64,000 nucleotides of DNA from Sphingobacterium sp. UGAL515B_05 (GTDB lineage Bacteria; Bacteroidota; Bacteroidia; Sphingobacteriales; Sphingobacteriaceae): NCBI RefSeq assembly GCF_033097525.1, contig NZ_CP109907.1, positions 5,022,001 through 5,086,000 of the forward strand. Direction: 5' to 3'. How positions within the stretch are numbered: the first letter of the stretch is position 1; each line of letters opens with the position of its first letter. Shown here in pieces: positions 36,311-45,688 of this stretch. The notes beneath the pieces were generated by a model. That model was not told the origin of the DNA. It searched no databases and was given only the letters and a program-made list of their open reading frames with translations. The position numbers and the translations under genes were made by a program.

Positions 36311-37726
36311 ATGAAAACAGTTAATAGGATTTATGTCAACGGGGAATTTGTAAGCCCACACGGAACGGAAATTTATGAGCTCATCAATCCGTCTACGAAT
36401 CAAAAGATCGGTCAAGTCACTTTAGCCGATGTAACCGACACAAAAAATGCCATTGCAGCGGCTAAAGCTGCCTTCCGGACATTTTCAAAATCCACCGTTT
36501 CGGAACGTATCGGCTATTTGACAAAACTGAAAACCGCGATTGAGAAGAGAAAGCAGGATTTTATCGATACGATGATCGAAGAATACGGCGGAACGCATCA
36601 ATTTGTCAGCATGAGCAACGCGCATACCGGAGCCTGGTTTGACAGCATGATCGAAGTGCTCAGCAGTTTTGAATTTGAACGGACAATTAACGCCGCCTCG
36701 GTACGATTTCAGCCTGTCGGTGTTGTCGCTATCATTACGCCCTGGAACGCCAGCAACAGTTCGGTGGCCAGTAAAGTCGCTACCGCAATCGCAGCAGGAT
36801 GTACCGTAGTGGTCAAACCCAGTGAAATGAGTGCTTTGCAGACGAATGTGCTGATGGAAGCTTTTCACGAAGCCGGTTTACCAAAAGGTGTAATCAATGT
36901 GGTAACGGGTCTCGGAAATGTAGTGGGCACCGAACTTACCGAGAATCCCGGAATTGCCAAAATTTCGTTTACAGGTTCTACAGCCGTAGGAAAATCCATC
37001 GCCAAACGAGCGGTAGATACCATGAAACGGATCACGCTCGAACTGGGTGGAAAATCGCCCAATATTATACTGGATGATGCAGACTTCGATAAAGCAATTC
37101 CGATGGCCGTATACGGCGCTTATATGAACAGCGGTCAGGCCTGTATAGCGCCGACAAGACTCCTGGTGCCACAGCATAAGCTCGATCGGGTAAATGCCTT
37201 AGCCAAGGCCACTGCGGAAAGTATGGTTGTCGGTCTGCCACAAAATGCCGATACCAACATCGGACCGATGGTAAGTGTGAAGCAGTTTGATCGCGTACAG
37301 CAGTATATTAAAACGGGTATCGAGGAAGGGGCAACCTTATTGACCGGCGGATTGGGAAAACCTGAAGGTCTGGAAGAGGGCAACTTTGTGAAAGCCACCA
37401 TTTTTACAAATGTCAGCAATGCGATGACCATTGCGCGGGAAGAAATTTTTGGTCCCGTTCTGTGTATTATTCCCTATCAAACCGAAGCGGAAGCCATAGA
37501 AATTGCCAATGATACGCCTTATGGACTAGCGGCCTACATCTCATCGGCGGATAGCGAAAGGGCCAAACGTGTGGCTGCAGAAATCGATGCCGGGCGGATC
37601 TGTATCAATGGATTCAGTCACGACCCCATGGTTCCGTTTGGCGGATTCAAGCAGTCGGGTATTGGACGGGAATATGGTGTATATGGTTTGCAACCTTACC
37701 TTGAAATCAAAGCTGTGCTAAGCTAA
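36311..37726 (+). CDS. aldehyde dehydrogenase family protein
   Basis: This is a 471-aa NAD(P)-dependent aldehyde dehydrogenase. Catalytic residues visible are Asn146 (TPWNAS), Glu244 (ELGGKSPN) and Cys278 (NSGQACIAP), and the cofactor motif is FTGSTAVGKS. The closing EEIFGPVLCI and VPFGGFKQSG blocks are standard. Full length. It oxidises an aldehyde to its acid; the branch is close to broad-range DhaS/AldA-like enzymes. An AraC regulator follows 62 nt later on the same strand, and its DNA-binding half is paralogous to the AraC of the SDR operon at 15-18 kb. Confidence 0.92.
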   Translation: MKTVNRIYVNGEFVSPHGTEIYELINPSTNQKIGQVTLADVTDTKNAIAAAKAAFRTFSKSTVSERIGYLTKLKTAIEKRKQDFIDTMIEEYGGTHQFVSMSNAHTGAWFDSMIEVLSSFEFERTINAASVRFQPVGVVAIITPWNASNSSVASKVATAIAAGCTVVVKPSEMSALQTNVLMEAFHEAGLPKGVINVVTGLGNVVGTELTENPGIAKISFTGSTAVGKSIAKRAVDTMKRITLELGGKSPNIILDDADFDKAIPMAVYGAYMNSGQACIAPTRLLVPQHKLDRVNALAKATAESMVVGLPQNADTNIGPMVSVKQFDRVQQYIKTGIEEGATLLTGGLGKPEGLEEGNFVKATIFTNVSNAMTIAREEIFGPVLCIIPYQTEAEAIEIANDTPYGLAAYISSADSERAKRVAAEIDAGRICINGFSHDPMVPFGGFKQSGIGREYGVYGLQPYLEIKAVLS

Positions 37727-37788
37727 TTTTTTTATACATTTGACAAGCGTTGTCGTGTGGGCGGCGCTTTGTCTTGATCGCTAATTTT

Positions 37789-38610
37789 ATGATGGAAAAT
37801 TCCGATATTGTCTATTCCTGTTACCACCAGGTGAGCAGAAAAGGGGAAAATTTTGTGGCTCAGCATACGATTTCATATCAGCTGTCGGGAAGTTTTATGT
37901 TGTCCGACAATAAAGACCAGCATACTGCGCATCCGGGCGATTTTCATCTCATCCGAAAAAACCAGCTGGTGAAATTTGCAAAGATTCCGCCACCAAACGG
38001 GGCCTGTGAAAGTCTGAATATCTACCTGAGTGACGAAACGCTAAAGAATTTTGCGCATGAGTATGAGCTGAAAGCAGAACATTCAACCGTAACAGAAGCG
38101 CTGGTTAAAATTGATGTCAATGCGGTTCTTGAAAATTTTATCGTGTCGCTGAAGGCCCTTCTCCAAAGCAATTTGAATAATAAATCACTCACCGACCTGA
38201 AAATCAAGGAACTTCTGCTGATCCTCCTGCAAACGAAACCAGCGCTCAAAAATATCCTGTTTGATTTTTCTGAACCGCATAAAATAGACCTTGAAGCCTT
38301 TATGAATCAGAACTACAGGTATAACGTCAATTTAGAGCGTTTTGCCCGTCTCACAGGCAGGAGCCTTGCCACCTTTAAGCGCGATTTTGAAAAGGTTTTC
38401 CAAACCTCGCCGCACCAATGGATTTTGAAAAAAAGACTGGATGAAGCACATTATCTCCTAAAGGAAGAAAAGCGGTCTGCTTCGGACATCTTTGTTGATC
38501 TGGGCTTCGAAGATCTGTCGCATTTTTCCCATGCGTTTAAAAAGCAGTTTGGCTACAATCCCAAAAGCCTATCTAATACCGAAAAGCCTACCAAATATTT
38601 AAAAAACTAA
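37789..38610 (+). CDS. AraC family transcriptional regulator
   Basis: This is a 273-aa AraC protein with a sensor half (HPGDFHLIRKNQLVKF) and a C-terminal double HTH (about 175-265, SLATFKRDFEKVF and LGFEDLSHFSHAFKKQFGYNP). The longest frame opens with TTG 39 nt upstream; I chose ATG 37789 (a second ATG follows directly) because the extra residues are not conserved-looking. It is paralogous to the AraC at 17.2 kb. It probably controls the aldehyde dehydrogenase before it. Its stop overlaps the converging MFS gene stop by four bases. Confidence 0.88.
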   Translation: MMENSDIVYSCYHQVSRKGENFVAQHTISYQLSGSFMLSDNKDQHTAHPGDFHLIRKNQLVKFAKIPPPNGACESLNIYLSDETLKNFAHEYELKAEHSTVTEALVKIDVNAVLENFIVSLKALLQSNLNNKSLTDLKIKELLLILLQTKPALKNILFDFSEPHKIDLEAFMNQNYRYNVNLERFARLTGRSLATFKRDFEKVFQTSPHQWILKKRLDEAHYLLKEEKRSASDIFVDLGFEDLSHFSHAFKKQFGYNPKSLSNTEKPTKYLKN

Positions 38611-40019
38611 GTGGCGTTCTGCACTTCTTTCTTTAAGGATATACCCCTTAAATTGGCTCCGTCGCTTGGTTTAATTTTGAAATACTCGATTAAGGATAGG
38701 AGTGATAAGCCAGCAATTAACTGCAAGGCCAAGCTAAAATCCCGCATCTGATAAACCGTATCCTGATAATAACTGCTTGCCAGGTGTAGTGTCACTGCGC
38801 CTAGGGCGATACCCATACCAAGTGCCATTTGTTGTGCCGTATTGTACAGCGTATTTGCATTGCTCATCTGTTCATTGGGCACGTCTGCGTAAGCCAGGGT
38901 ATTTAGGCTGGTAAATTGGAGCGAGCGTGTAAGGCCCGAGAAAAAGAATACAATTGCCACCAGCCAGATCGGCGTTTGTATGGAAAGCAGGGAGAGTCCG
39001 GCGGTTACGAGTGTTAAAATAATACCGTTGCCGATCAGGACCTTGCGGAAGTCAAATCTGCGTGTTATCCACATGGCTACGGGTTTCATGCTCATGCTAC
39101 CAAACATGTTGGCCATATAGAGGAGTCCGGCGTGAAAGGGGCTCAGTCCAAAACCCAGCTGTAACATAAGGGGCAATATAAAAGGAGCAACATTGATCAC
39201 CATACGGGTAATGGAGCCTGAAAATACCGTAATCCGGAAGGTTTTTACGTTCAGAATACTATAATCAATCAACGGATACTTGATACGTTTGGAGTGCCAG
39301 ATCGAAACGGCCATCAGCGCAAAGCTCACCGCAATAGTTGCCAGTGGTTTTGTATAATCGCCTTTGGCTGCGCCGATCATTTCAGTTCCCAGCATAATTC
39401 CGGCAAGACCGATACCGCTGATAAAAAAACCGATAATATCAAGGGGACGGTTATTTTCGGAATCCATCGCTGGAATAAATTGATGCACTGCCCACAGCGC
39501 AAATACACCGACGGGCACATTGATAAAGAAAATCCAGTGCCAGCTAAAATAGGTTGTAAAAAATCCACCCAGCACTGGGCCGATAATAGGGCCTAATAAC
39601 CCAGCCCAGGCAATATAACCGATCGCTTCAACCAGATCTTTCTTTTCGGTGTGCTTGAGTACAATAAGACGTCCCACCGGTACCATGAGGGCTCCGGCTG
39701 TACCCTGGCAAATACGTGCAATGACGAAAGATGTTAGGTTGGTACTCAGTCCACATGCGATTGAAGAAAGTATAAATCCGATAATCGCCAAATTGAAAAC
39801 TTTTTTTGCGCCGTAGCGGTCGGCAATCCAGCCGCTGATTGGAATAAATACAGCTAACATGACGGTGTAAGAGGTAATACCTGCACTGAGGTGTACAACA
39901 TCACTCTCAAAATCATGTGCCATTTTGGGTAAGGCTGTCGATATCGCTGTGGTGTCGAGCATCTCCATAAGTAAAGTGCCACCTACAATGAGCGATATGA
40001 TGCGCGATTCTTTCTTCAT
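38607..40019 (-). CDS. DHA2 family MFS multidrug transporter (EmrB-like)
   Basis: This is a 14-helix drug:H+ antiporter of about 470 aa. It has the DHA2 signatures LMEMLDTTAISTALP (helix 1, motif D-like), GWIADRYGAKKVF (motif A) and a GPVLGG motif C. ATG 40019 is chosen over an in-frame start 72 nt upstream because it begins right before the first helix. There is no EmrA partner. It likely exports hydrophobic toxic compounds. It converges on the AraC/aldehyde dehydrogenase pair with stop codons overlapping. Confidence 0.88.
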   Translation of the reverse strand: MKKESRIISLIVGGTLLMEMLDTTAISTALPKMAHDFESDVVHLSAGITSYTVMLAVFIPISGWIADRYGAKKVFNLAIIGFILSSIACGLSTNLTSFVIARICQGTAGALMVPVGRLIVLKHTEKKDLVEAIGYIAWAGLLGPIIGPVLGGFFTTYFSWHWIFFINVPVGVFALWAVHQFIPAMDSENNRPLDIIGFFISGIGLAGIMLGTEMIGAAKGDYTKPLATIAVSFALMAVSIWHSKRIKYPLIDYSILNVKTFRITVFSGSITRMVINVAPFILPLMLQLGFGLSPFHAGLLYMANMFGSMSMKPVAMWITRRFDFRKVLIGNGIILTLVTAGLSLLSIQTPIWLVAIVFFFSGLTRSLQFTSLNTLAYADVPNEQMSNANTLYNTAQQMALGMGIALGAVTLHLASSYYQDTVYQMRDFSLALQLIAGLSLLSLIEYFKIKPSDGANLRGISLKKEVQNAT

Positions 40020-40169
40020 CTTGCTCTTCTTAAATCCCGAACGGGAAACATTTGCGACAAAAGTAAGCCTATCTAAAAAAAGAAAAGTCATTTAAAGGCA
40101 ATTAAATGACCAACATGTCCGCGTATGTGTTTTGCGAAGAAACGAAGAAAAGAACTTATAATGTTTACA

Positions 40170-42146
40170 TTACTGGGCGGGAAGCCGCACCTTAAATGTG
40201 GTTCCTCCGGCCGAGTTGCTCTCCACAGCGATATGTCCATTATGCAGTTCTACAATTTCACGGCAGAGATAAAGGCCTATGCCGAATCCAGAGATTGTTC
40301 CGACTCTATCTTTTCCTGCCCTGTAAAATCGCTCGAATATCTGATCCCGGTCTTCTTCGGCAATCCCCATACCCTCGTCACTGACAAAAATCTCTACATC
40401 CTGATTTGCCGTTGGCAAATAGCCAAATGTAATCTGGGTTCCTATCGGCGAATATTTGGCCGCATTTTCCACAAGATTTTGGATTACCTGCGAAATCTTA
40501 TTCGGGTCAGCAGCAATGGATAGACTTTGCGTCAGGTCAGCAACAATCTGATGGGAATTGATCCTCAATTTAAATTCATCTTCAAGTTCAGTAAATAATT
40601 CCTTCAGATCAAACACTTCTCTTTCTATCATCATTCTGCCGGAGTCGAATCGCGAGATGTTTAAGAATCCATTGATTAAGTTCTTCATATTTTGCACCTG
40701 CCGAAGAGATTTCATCGTAATGTCTTGATAACTCGTGTTTGCTGTAAGGAATGCCTGACGCTGCATCAATTGAAGATAGGCGTTTATAGAGGTTAAGGGT
40801 GTCTTCAGTTCGTGGCTAACGATGCTTATGAAATCATTTTTCCGCTGTTCCTCAGCTTTTTGTTCGGTAATATCCCGTAAAGTACCGTTCAGACTTACTG
40901 CTTTTCCCTTGGCATCGTAAAATACTTTGCCACGTGCCTGCACAAGTCTAACGTTCGGGTCCTGTGCGTGGACGATACGGTATTCAATAAAGTAATTGCC
41001 GTCCGACTCTTCGCTAAGTGCATCAGTTATGGCAGCCATTACACGTTCCCGATCCTCTTCTACGATGGAAGAGATAGCGGCGGATAAATCCAATTGATCC
41101 TTATCGGCTAAACCAAACCATGATTTTAACAGCGCATTTCCGGAGAACAGATTATTTTTGGGCTCATAATAGAACGTCGCAAGCTCTCCGGCATCAATAG
41201 CCATGGACAGCATGTGTTGATCTTTTTCACTTTTCCGCCGTTCAAGGACTTGGTCGGTAATATCTTCCAGGATAATCAGAATTCCCGTGACTTTGTTGTC
41301 AGTTGAAAAAATAGGTTGATAGATCGAGTTTACAATAGCCTCCCGCAGCCCGTCATTGTGACGCAGCAATATGGAAAGTTCATTGTTTGTTTTACGTTCG
41401 CCTTTTTCGAACGCTTCCCGTAGCCACTGGTTCATGGGCTGGCCTTGCAGTTCGGGCCTTGCGATTTCGTGGGGCAGGCCCTGCACATCGGCTAACTGAT
41501 GGCCCCAGATTTTTAATATTGTCGGATTGGCTATATCAATAATAAGTTCCGGACCCTTCAGCATCGCTATGCCAACAGGTGCCTGCTCAATAATTGTCCG
41601 CACTTGTTCACGGCTTTCTGCCAGAAGTTGTAAGGAACTGTTGAGCTCATCATTTGTAGCGGTCAATTCTTCGAGCGTTGCCGCCATTTCCTCCATCAGC
41701 CCTTGTTCCTTTTTTTCTTTTTCCCGAATCTGTTGCTGATGCTGCCTTCTTAAAGTAACGTTGCGGGCAGTGTTTAAAATACACCAGGTTTTATTGTTTT
41801 CGTCTAATAGGGCTCTGTATTCATAATCGAAATAATCAGTTACCGGAACACCGTTTTTAATGAGTCTGGCTGGTGCCTCGGTCACGGAATAGGATTTGCC
41901 CGTACGCCAAACCTCTTGCAGAATAGCTAAGAACGGCTGATCTTCCAGTTCCGGAATAGCACTGATCAGCGCTTTGCCAATAACGGATGCGTCTTTGCCC
42001 CAAAGGGAAAGCATGCCCTCATTGGCAAACTGGATGGTCATCTCTGTTCCAGTATAGATTGATGTAGGCTCGGGAGAACAACTCAGTGCCTGTAAGATAA
42101 GGTCTTCGCCAAATGAGGCACTACCAAATTTTTTCTTGATGTCCAT
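40170..42146 (-). CDS. multi-PAS sensor histidine kinase
   Basis: This is a 658-aa kinase without membrane helices. Three PAS domains (about 20-130, 185-300 and 315-430) are joined by a coiled coil (about 135-182, KEKKEQGLMEEMAATLEELTA-type). HisKA follows with His445 in SHELKTPLTS, and HATPase with NLVENAAKYSP, SDEGMGIAEED and GFGIGLYLC. It resembles phytochrome-like or redox PAS kinases but no chromophore domain is visible. It is an orphan with no adjacent regulator. The start is set by the ATG immediately before the first PAS. Confidence 0.9.
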   Translation of the reverse strand: MDIKKKFGSASFGEDLILQALSCSPEPTSIYTGTEMTIQFANEGMLSLWGKDASVIGKALISAIPELEDQPFLAILQEVWRTGKSYSVTEAPARLIKNGVPVTDYFDYEYRALLDENNKTWCILNTARNVTLRRQHQQQIREKEKKEQGLMEEMAATLEELTATNDELNSSLQLLAESREQVRTIIEQAPVGIAMLKGPELIIDIANPTILKIWGHQLADVQGLPHEIARPELQGQPMNQWLREAFEKGERKTNNELSILLRHNDGLREAIVNSIYQPIFSTDNKVTGILIILEDITDQVLERRKSEKDQHMLSMAIDAGELATFYYEPKNNLFSGNALLKSWFGLADKDQLDLSAAISSIVEEDRERVMAAITDALSEESDGNYFIEYRIVHAQDPNVRLVQARGKVFYDAKGKAVSLNGTLRDITEQKAEEQRKNDFISIVSHELKTPLTSINAYLQLMQRQAFLTANTSYQDITMKSLRQVQNMKNLINGFLNISRFDSGRMMIEREVFDLKELFTELEDEFKLRINSHQIVADLTQSLSIAADPNKISQVIQNLVENAAKYSPIGTQITFGYLPTANQDVEIFVSDEGMGIAEEDRDQIFERFYRAGKDRVGTISGFGIGLYLCREIVELHNGHIAVESNSAGGTTFKVRLPAQ

Positions 42147-42266
42147 TAGACCAAAGATAAAGAATACATTCTATAGCGTAACACATTATCTTCCGCGCTG
42201 GGAAGTGAAGTCCTGAAGAAAGCCGAACTCTGTGCTTTCTTTATGAAAATCCTAGCGAAAAGTTGT

Positions 42267-42875
42267 TTAAGGCTTCGCATAAGGTAATCGTTCAATCCGG
42301 CTTGTGGTGTGATAGCTGTCAAGACCGCTAGAAGTAACTGTCCCGGCTTCTTCGATATCGATATAACCATCCTCTTTTAAACAGTTATCGGGCACGAAAG
42401 CTGTTGTTATTTGGCCGATGATCAATGTTGTACCGTTCAGCTCAATGGCTGTTTTCTGAACAAAGCTGCAGGCGAATTTTATTTTGCTTTCTTGGACAAA
42501 AGGGGCCGGAATATTTTCCAGGTATTCAGGGCTTAGTCCAACCTGTTCAAATTCGCTAACACCTTTAGGATATTTTGCACTACATTGGTGTGCCTCATGT
42601 ACAAATCCGGGTGAGACATGATTAATCGTATACCATTTCTGCTCCAGGATATTATCCAGGGTGCTGCTAAAATCTGTCGCCGGCCGAAGTATAATGCCAC
42701 AGAGTGCCGGATCTGCCCCCAGGTGGAACAAACTACTGAACGTGGCAAGGTTTTCACTTCCGTCTCTGTTTTTTGTACCGATCAATACCAGGCTTTTAAA
42801 GCCGCCCAGCGAGTTTATAAAATTTGCTCTGTATCTTCTTTCAAATGCCGCAATGGCCTGTTCATTATAAATCAT
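42267..42875 (-). CDS. flavin reductase family protein
   Basis: This is a 202-aa FMN-binding split-barrel protein (NFINSLGGFKSLVLIGTKNRDGSENLATFSS, CGIILRPATDFSSTLDNI, WYTINHV), of the flavin reductase-like group that reduces FMN with NAD(P)H or stores bound FMN. It lies 17 nt after the DUF2867 reductase gene on the same strand, so the two are an operon. I recall this pair near photolyase/cryptochrome genes in other Bacteroidota; no such gene is within the window. Confidence 0.85.
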   Translation of the reverse strand: MIYNEQAIAAFERRYRANFINSLGGFKSLVLIGTKNRDGSENLATFSSLFHLGADPALCGIILRPATDFSSTLDNILEQKWYTINHVSPGFVHEAHQCSAKYPKGVSEFEQVGLSPEYLENIPAPFVQESKIKFACSFVQKTAIELNGTTLIIGQITTAFVPDNCLKEDGYIDIEEAGTVTSSGLDSYHTTSRIERLPYAKP

Positions 42876-42892
42876 CGTTTAAAAATACTTTT

Positions 42893-44311
42893 CTACGTGT
42901 TAGCAATTCTATTAATCATGCCCCTGAATATGAAGCCATGAAAAGGCCATACGGCATACCAGTAGAGTCTTCCGGCAAGGCCCAGGGGCCTGAAGGTCGC
43001 GGTCTGCAGCAGGATATTATTTTCGATTTTAAATTCTAGCCATGCCTCTCCCGGGAGTTTCATTTCGGCATAGAGCAGCAATCGTTTTGTCTTTTTATCG
43101 GCGATCAGTACGCGCCAAAAATCAAGTGCATCACCTGCAGCCAGATCGCTCTTATTTTTTCGTCCCCTTCGCATACCCACTCCGCCGACCAATTGATCCA
43201 TGAATCCACGGATTTTCCAGAGCCAGTTGCCATAATACCAGCCAGAATTTCCTCCAATGGACCAGATTTTCGTCAATGATGCTTCACTGTTGTGGAGGGG
43301 AACCGAGCGGACATCTTTAAAGCAACCATAACTGGGCACTTCCAGCAGCCTGCTGAGCCCGCCCGATAAAATGTGACTGGTCTGTGCATCTTTCCAGCTG
43401 GAAACCACATTGTCGCTTTCAATTTTTTGAAATGCTAATTGGATGGATTGCCTGTAATTGATCAACGTAATGCTGAGTTCGTCCGCTAAATTATTGGGTT
43501 TACAGATCACTTCTACTTTCATGCTATCGACCAGGTTTTTGGCCAGGTTATAGGACGTCGAGGTAACAAAATAGAGCCAGTAGGAGGAAAGCCGCGGCGT
43601 CATGAGCGGGATAACAAAGATCTGTCGCCTCAGTTTTCGTTCGGCAGCATATTGCAGCAGCATCTCTTTATAGCTAAGGATGTCCGGACCGCCGATATCA
43701 TAGCTTCTGTTAAAGGTATGCGGGTTGGCGATAACACCGATCATAAATTCGATCACGTTGCGTATGGCGATAGGCTGACATTTCGTCTGCAACCATTTGG
43801 GCGTAATCATAACCGGAAGTTTTTCCACAAGATCCCGAATGATCTCGAAAGATGCGCTTCCCGAGCCAACGATGATACCGGCGCGCAAGGTGGTGATCGG
43901 AATCCGCCCGCTGGCCAGGATGTTTTCAACGTTTCTTCTCGAGTCGAGATGCTTCGATAAGTGATCTGAATTAATTATTCCGCTCAGATAAATGATCTGT
44001 TGTGCGCAGGTTTTTTCCATAAAGTTGCGGAAGTTGGTCGCGCATTGCGCTTCCATTTGCTGGAAATCACCAGACTGCGTCGCCATGGAATGGATCAGGA
44101 AATAAGCAATATCAATTTCAAGTGGTATTTCTTTCAGACTTTCGTTATCCAGGAAATCGACTTCAACAACTTGAACATGCCCCGAGATTGCCGAGGTATC
44201 AAAACGATTCTTATCTCTTACACAACAAATAATTTCATGTCCCTGTTCTAACAACACAGGCAAAAGACGTTTTCCAATATACCCCGTCACTCCGGTCAAT
44301 AGAATTTTCAT
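42893..44311 (-). CDS. SDR family oxidoreductase with C-terminal DUF2867
   Basis: This is a two-domain protein of 472 aa. The N-terminal atypical SDR (1-about 300; LTGVTGYIGKRLLPVLL) lacks an obvious YxxxK pair and resembles NAD(P)H-binding YbjT-like proteins. The C-terminal half (about 320-470; GNSGWYYGNWLWKIRGFMDQLVGG, AGDALDFWRV) is the DUF2867 domain. The substrate is unknown. A perfect -7 box (minus strand) lies about 40 bp upstream, and the flavin reductase follows in the same operon. Confidence 0.87.
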   Translation of the reverse strand: MKILLTGVTGYIGKRLLPVLLEQGHEIICCVRDKNRFDTSAISGHVQVVEVDFLDNESLKEIPLEIDIAYFLIHSMATQSGDFQQMEAQCATNFRNFMEKTCAQQIIYLSGIINSDHLSKHLDSRRNVENILASGRIPITTLRAGIIVGSGSASFEIIRDLVEKLPVMITPKWLQTKCQPIAIRNVIEFMIGVIANPHTFNRSYDIGGPDILSYKEMLLQYAAERKLRRQIFVIPLMTPRLSSYWLYFVTSTSYNLAKNLVDSMKVEVICKPNNLADELSITLINYRQSIQLAFQKIESDNVVSSWKDAQTSHILSGGLSRLLEVPSYGCFKDVRSVPLHNSEASLTKIWSIGGNSGWYYGNWLWKIRGFMDQLVGGVGMRRGRKNKSDLAAGDALDFWRVLIADKKTKRLLLYAEMKLPGEAWLEFKIENNILLQTATFRPLGLAGRLYWYAVWPFHGFIFRGMINRIANT

Positions 44312-44689
44312 AGCCTGATTTGTTAAGTTTAATTGTTATTTAGTGTATACAAATATACCAAAATGCAGTATAATTTGTTTTTATTTGGTGTGTTTTTATT
44401 CTAATGCAGCAAGACGCACGCTATTGATCTTTTATTTCTTCAGTAAGCAAAACTTTAATTGCAACATCATGTGTGTAGCGTTTTTGGCTGTGCCCTGGCT
44501 TCGGTCAGCTCCAGTGCATTGGAGCCTTTGACGAGCGTGCTTGTGCCATCCCCACCTATAGGCTACGTGAATAGGGTGCTTGCGAAATGATCGAAAAGAG
44601 CGAGCGAAAAGGAAATAATAAAGGCGCACGGAAGCGTGCGCCTTACAGTTTGTGAATGCAGTTCTGACAAGCTGCTTTGGTGGAAACGC
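44312..44689. other. 378-bp intergenic region with promoter of DUF2867 operon
   Basis: On the minus strand a perfect -7 box TATATTTG lies at 44357-44350, 39 bp before the reductase ATG. At 44510-44527 GCTCCA and TGGAGC flank 6 nt as a small hairpin. The middle part (about 44400-44620) has a short open frame on each strand; neither has coding character I can support. Confidence 0.45.
44621..44644 (-). terminator. terminator of NEW3-ABC operon
   Basis: Perfect 9-bp stem AAGGCGCAC/GTGCGCCTT with a 6-nt loop; on the minus strand it is followed by TTATTATTT. It lies 45 nt after the permease stop. Confidence 0.85.
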
Positions 44690-45688
44690 TTAACTTCTGA
44701 TTTCCCTTCGCATAAAAATGTAATAGGACCAGGCAAAACAGATCATCATGGCTGCACAGAGGCTACTGACCTGTGGCCACACCATCAGAAAACTTTCCCG
44801 AAAGGAAAGTGGTGCGGGGATGGCACCGACCATCTGTTCCATGGAAATGGGACCTAAGCTGCGTACCGAGGGCATCAATAGGGTAGTGGTGGCATCGGTA
44901 TAGAGCTGACTCGGTGATAAGCGGAGCAGATTTAAGATGAGTTCATTATAGCCGATGTACTCCTGCTCCGAAATATAATTGGGGTTAGGTAAAAAAGGGC
45001 GTATTGCCAGATTGACCAGAATAGGAAAGAATACCGTAAAAAACAACCAGATGCCGATCGCGGTAAGTGCTGAGGTGGCCGGCTGGCGAAAGCGGATCGA
45101 CAACAGGATGGAAAGGCTCAGCCAGAAGGCGACATAGAGCACACTGATCAAGGTAAAACCGAAGATACGCAGCAACTCCTGGGGTTCTATCCGGACACCT
45201 GTACCGAGGAGACCGCCACCGATCATCAGCATGACCAGCGCAACAAATAATGTGCCTACCACGGCCAGTGGCGCCAGAAATTTGGCGAACAGCAGGTTGT
45301 CTCGGTAAATTGGCTGCGCCAGCAAACGAGTGAGTGTACCGTTGTTGTATTCTGCATTGACGGCGTCAAAACCCAAGGCTATGCCCAAAAGTGGCGCTAG
45401 AAAGTTTAAAAAAACATGAAATGGCGGAATGGAATTATCCGTTGTGGTCAGTAGCTTGAGATAGAGAAATGACTGATCAGGATCGCGCATATTGCTGACA
45501 GCGTCTTTGAGCCCCATGGATGAAACGTAGAGGGATGCGCCGAAAGTCAGTACGATGAGCAGGATCAGTATAATAAAACGCCAGCTGCGGATATGTGCCG
45601 CAATTTCTTTGCGGACCAGCACCTGCATCGGAAAGGATGGCCGTTTATTGGTATCTTTTGAAGAAACCCTTGGATTTTTCATAGGCAT
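44690..45688 (-). CDS. ABC transporter permease (ABC-2 type)
   Basis: This is a 332-aa membrane protein with about six helices, an ABC-2/NosY-like permease. A basic N-terminal segment leads into the first helix (FIILILLIVLTFGASLYVS), followed by a large extracytoplasmic loop, then five helices. NAEYNNGTLTRLLAQPIYR before helix 2 is the typical coupling region of gliding/NosY-type permeases. Its start lies 44 nt inside the ATPase gene, so the two are translationally coupled. The exported substrate is unknown. Confidence 0.88.
   Translation of the reverse strand: MPMKNPRVSSKDTNKRPSFPMQVLVRKEIAAHIRSWRFIILILLIVLTFGASLYVSSMGLKDAVSNMRDPDQSFLYLKLLTTTDNSIPPFHVFLNFLAPLLGIALGFDAVNAEYNNGTLTRLLAQPIYRDNLLFAKFLAPLAVVGTLFVALVMLMIGGGLLGTGVRIEPQELLRIFGFTLISVLYVAFWLSLSILLSIRFRQPATSALTAIGIWLFFTVFFPILVNLAIRPFLPNPNYISEQEYIGYNELILNLLRLSPSQLYTDATTTLLMPSVRSLGPISMEQMVGAIPAPLSFRESFLMVWPQVSSLCAAMMICFAWSYYIFMRREIRS

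Noticed and set aside
44432..44629. Open frame of 65 codons on the minus strand in the intergenic region
   Set aside because: Composition is basic and Cys/His-rich without family resemblance, and it runs into the terminator of the ABC operon.
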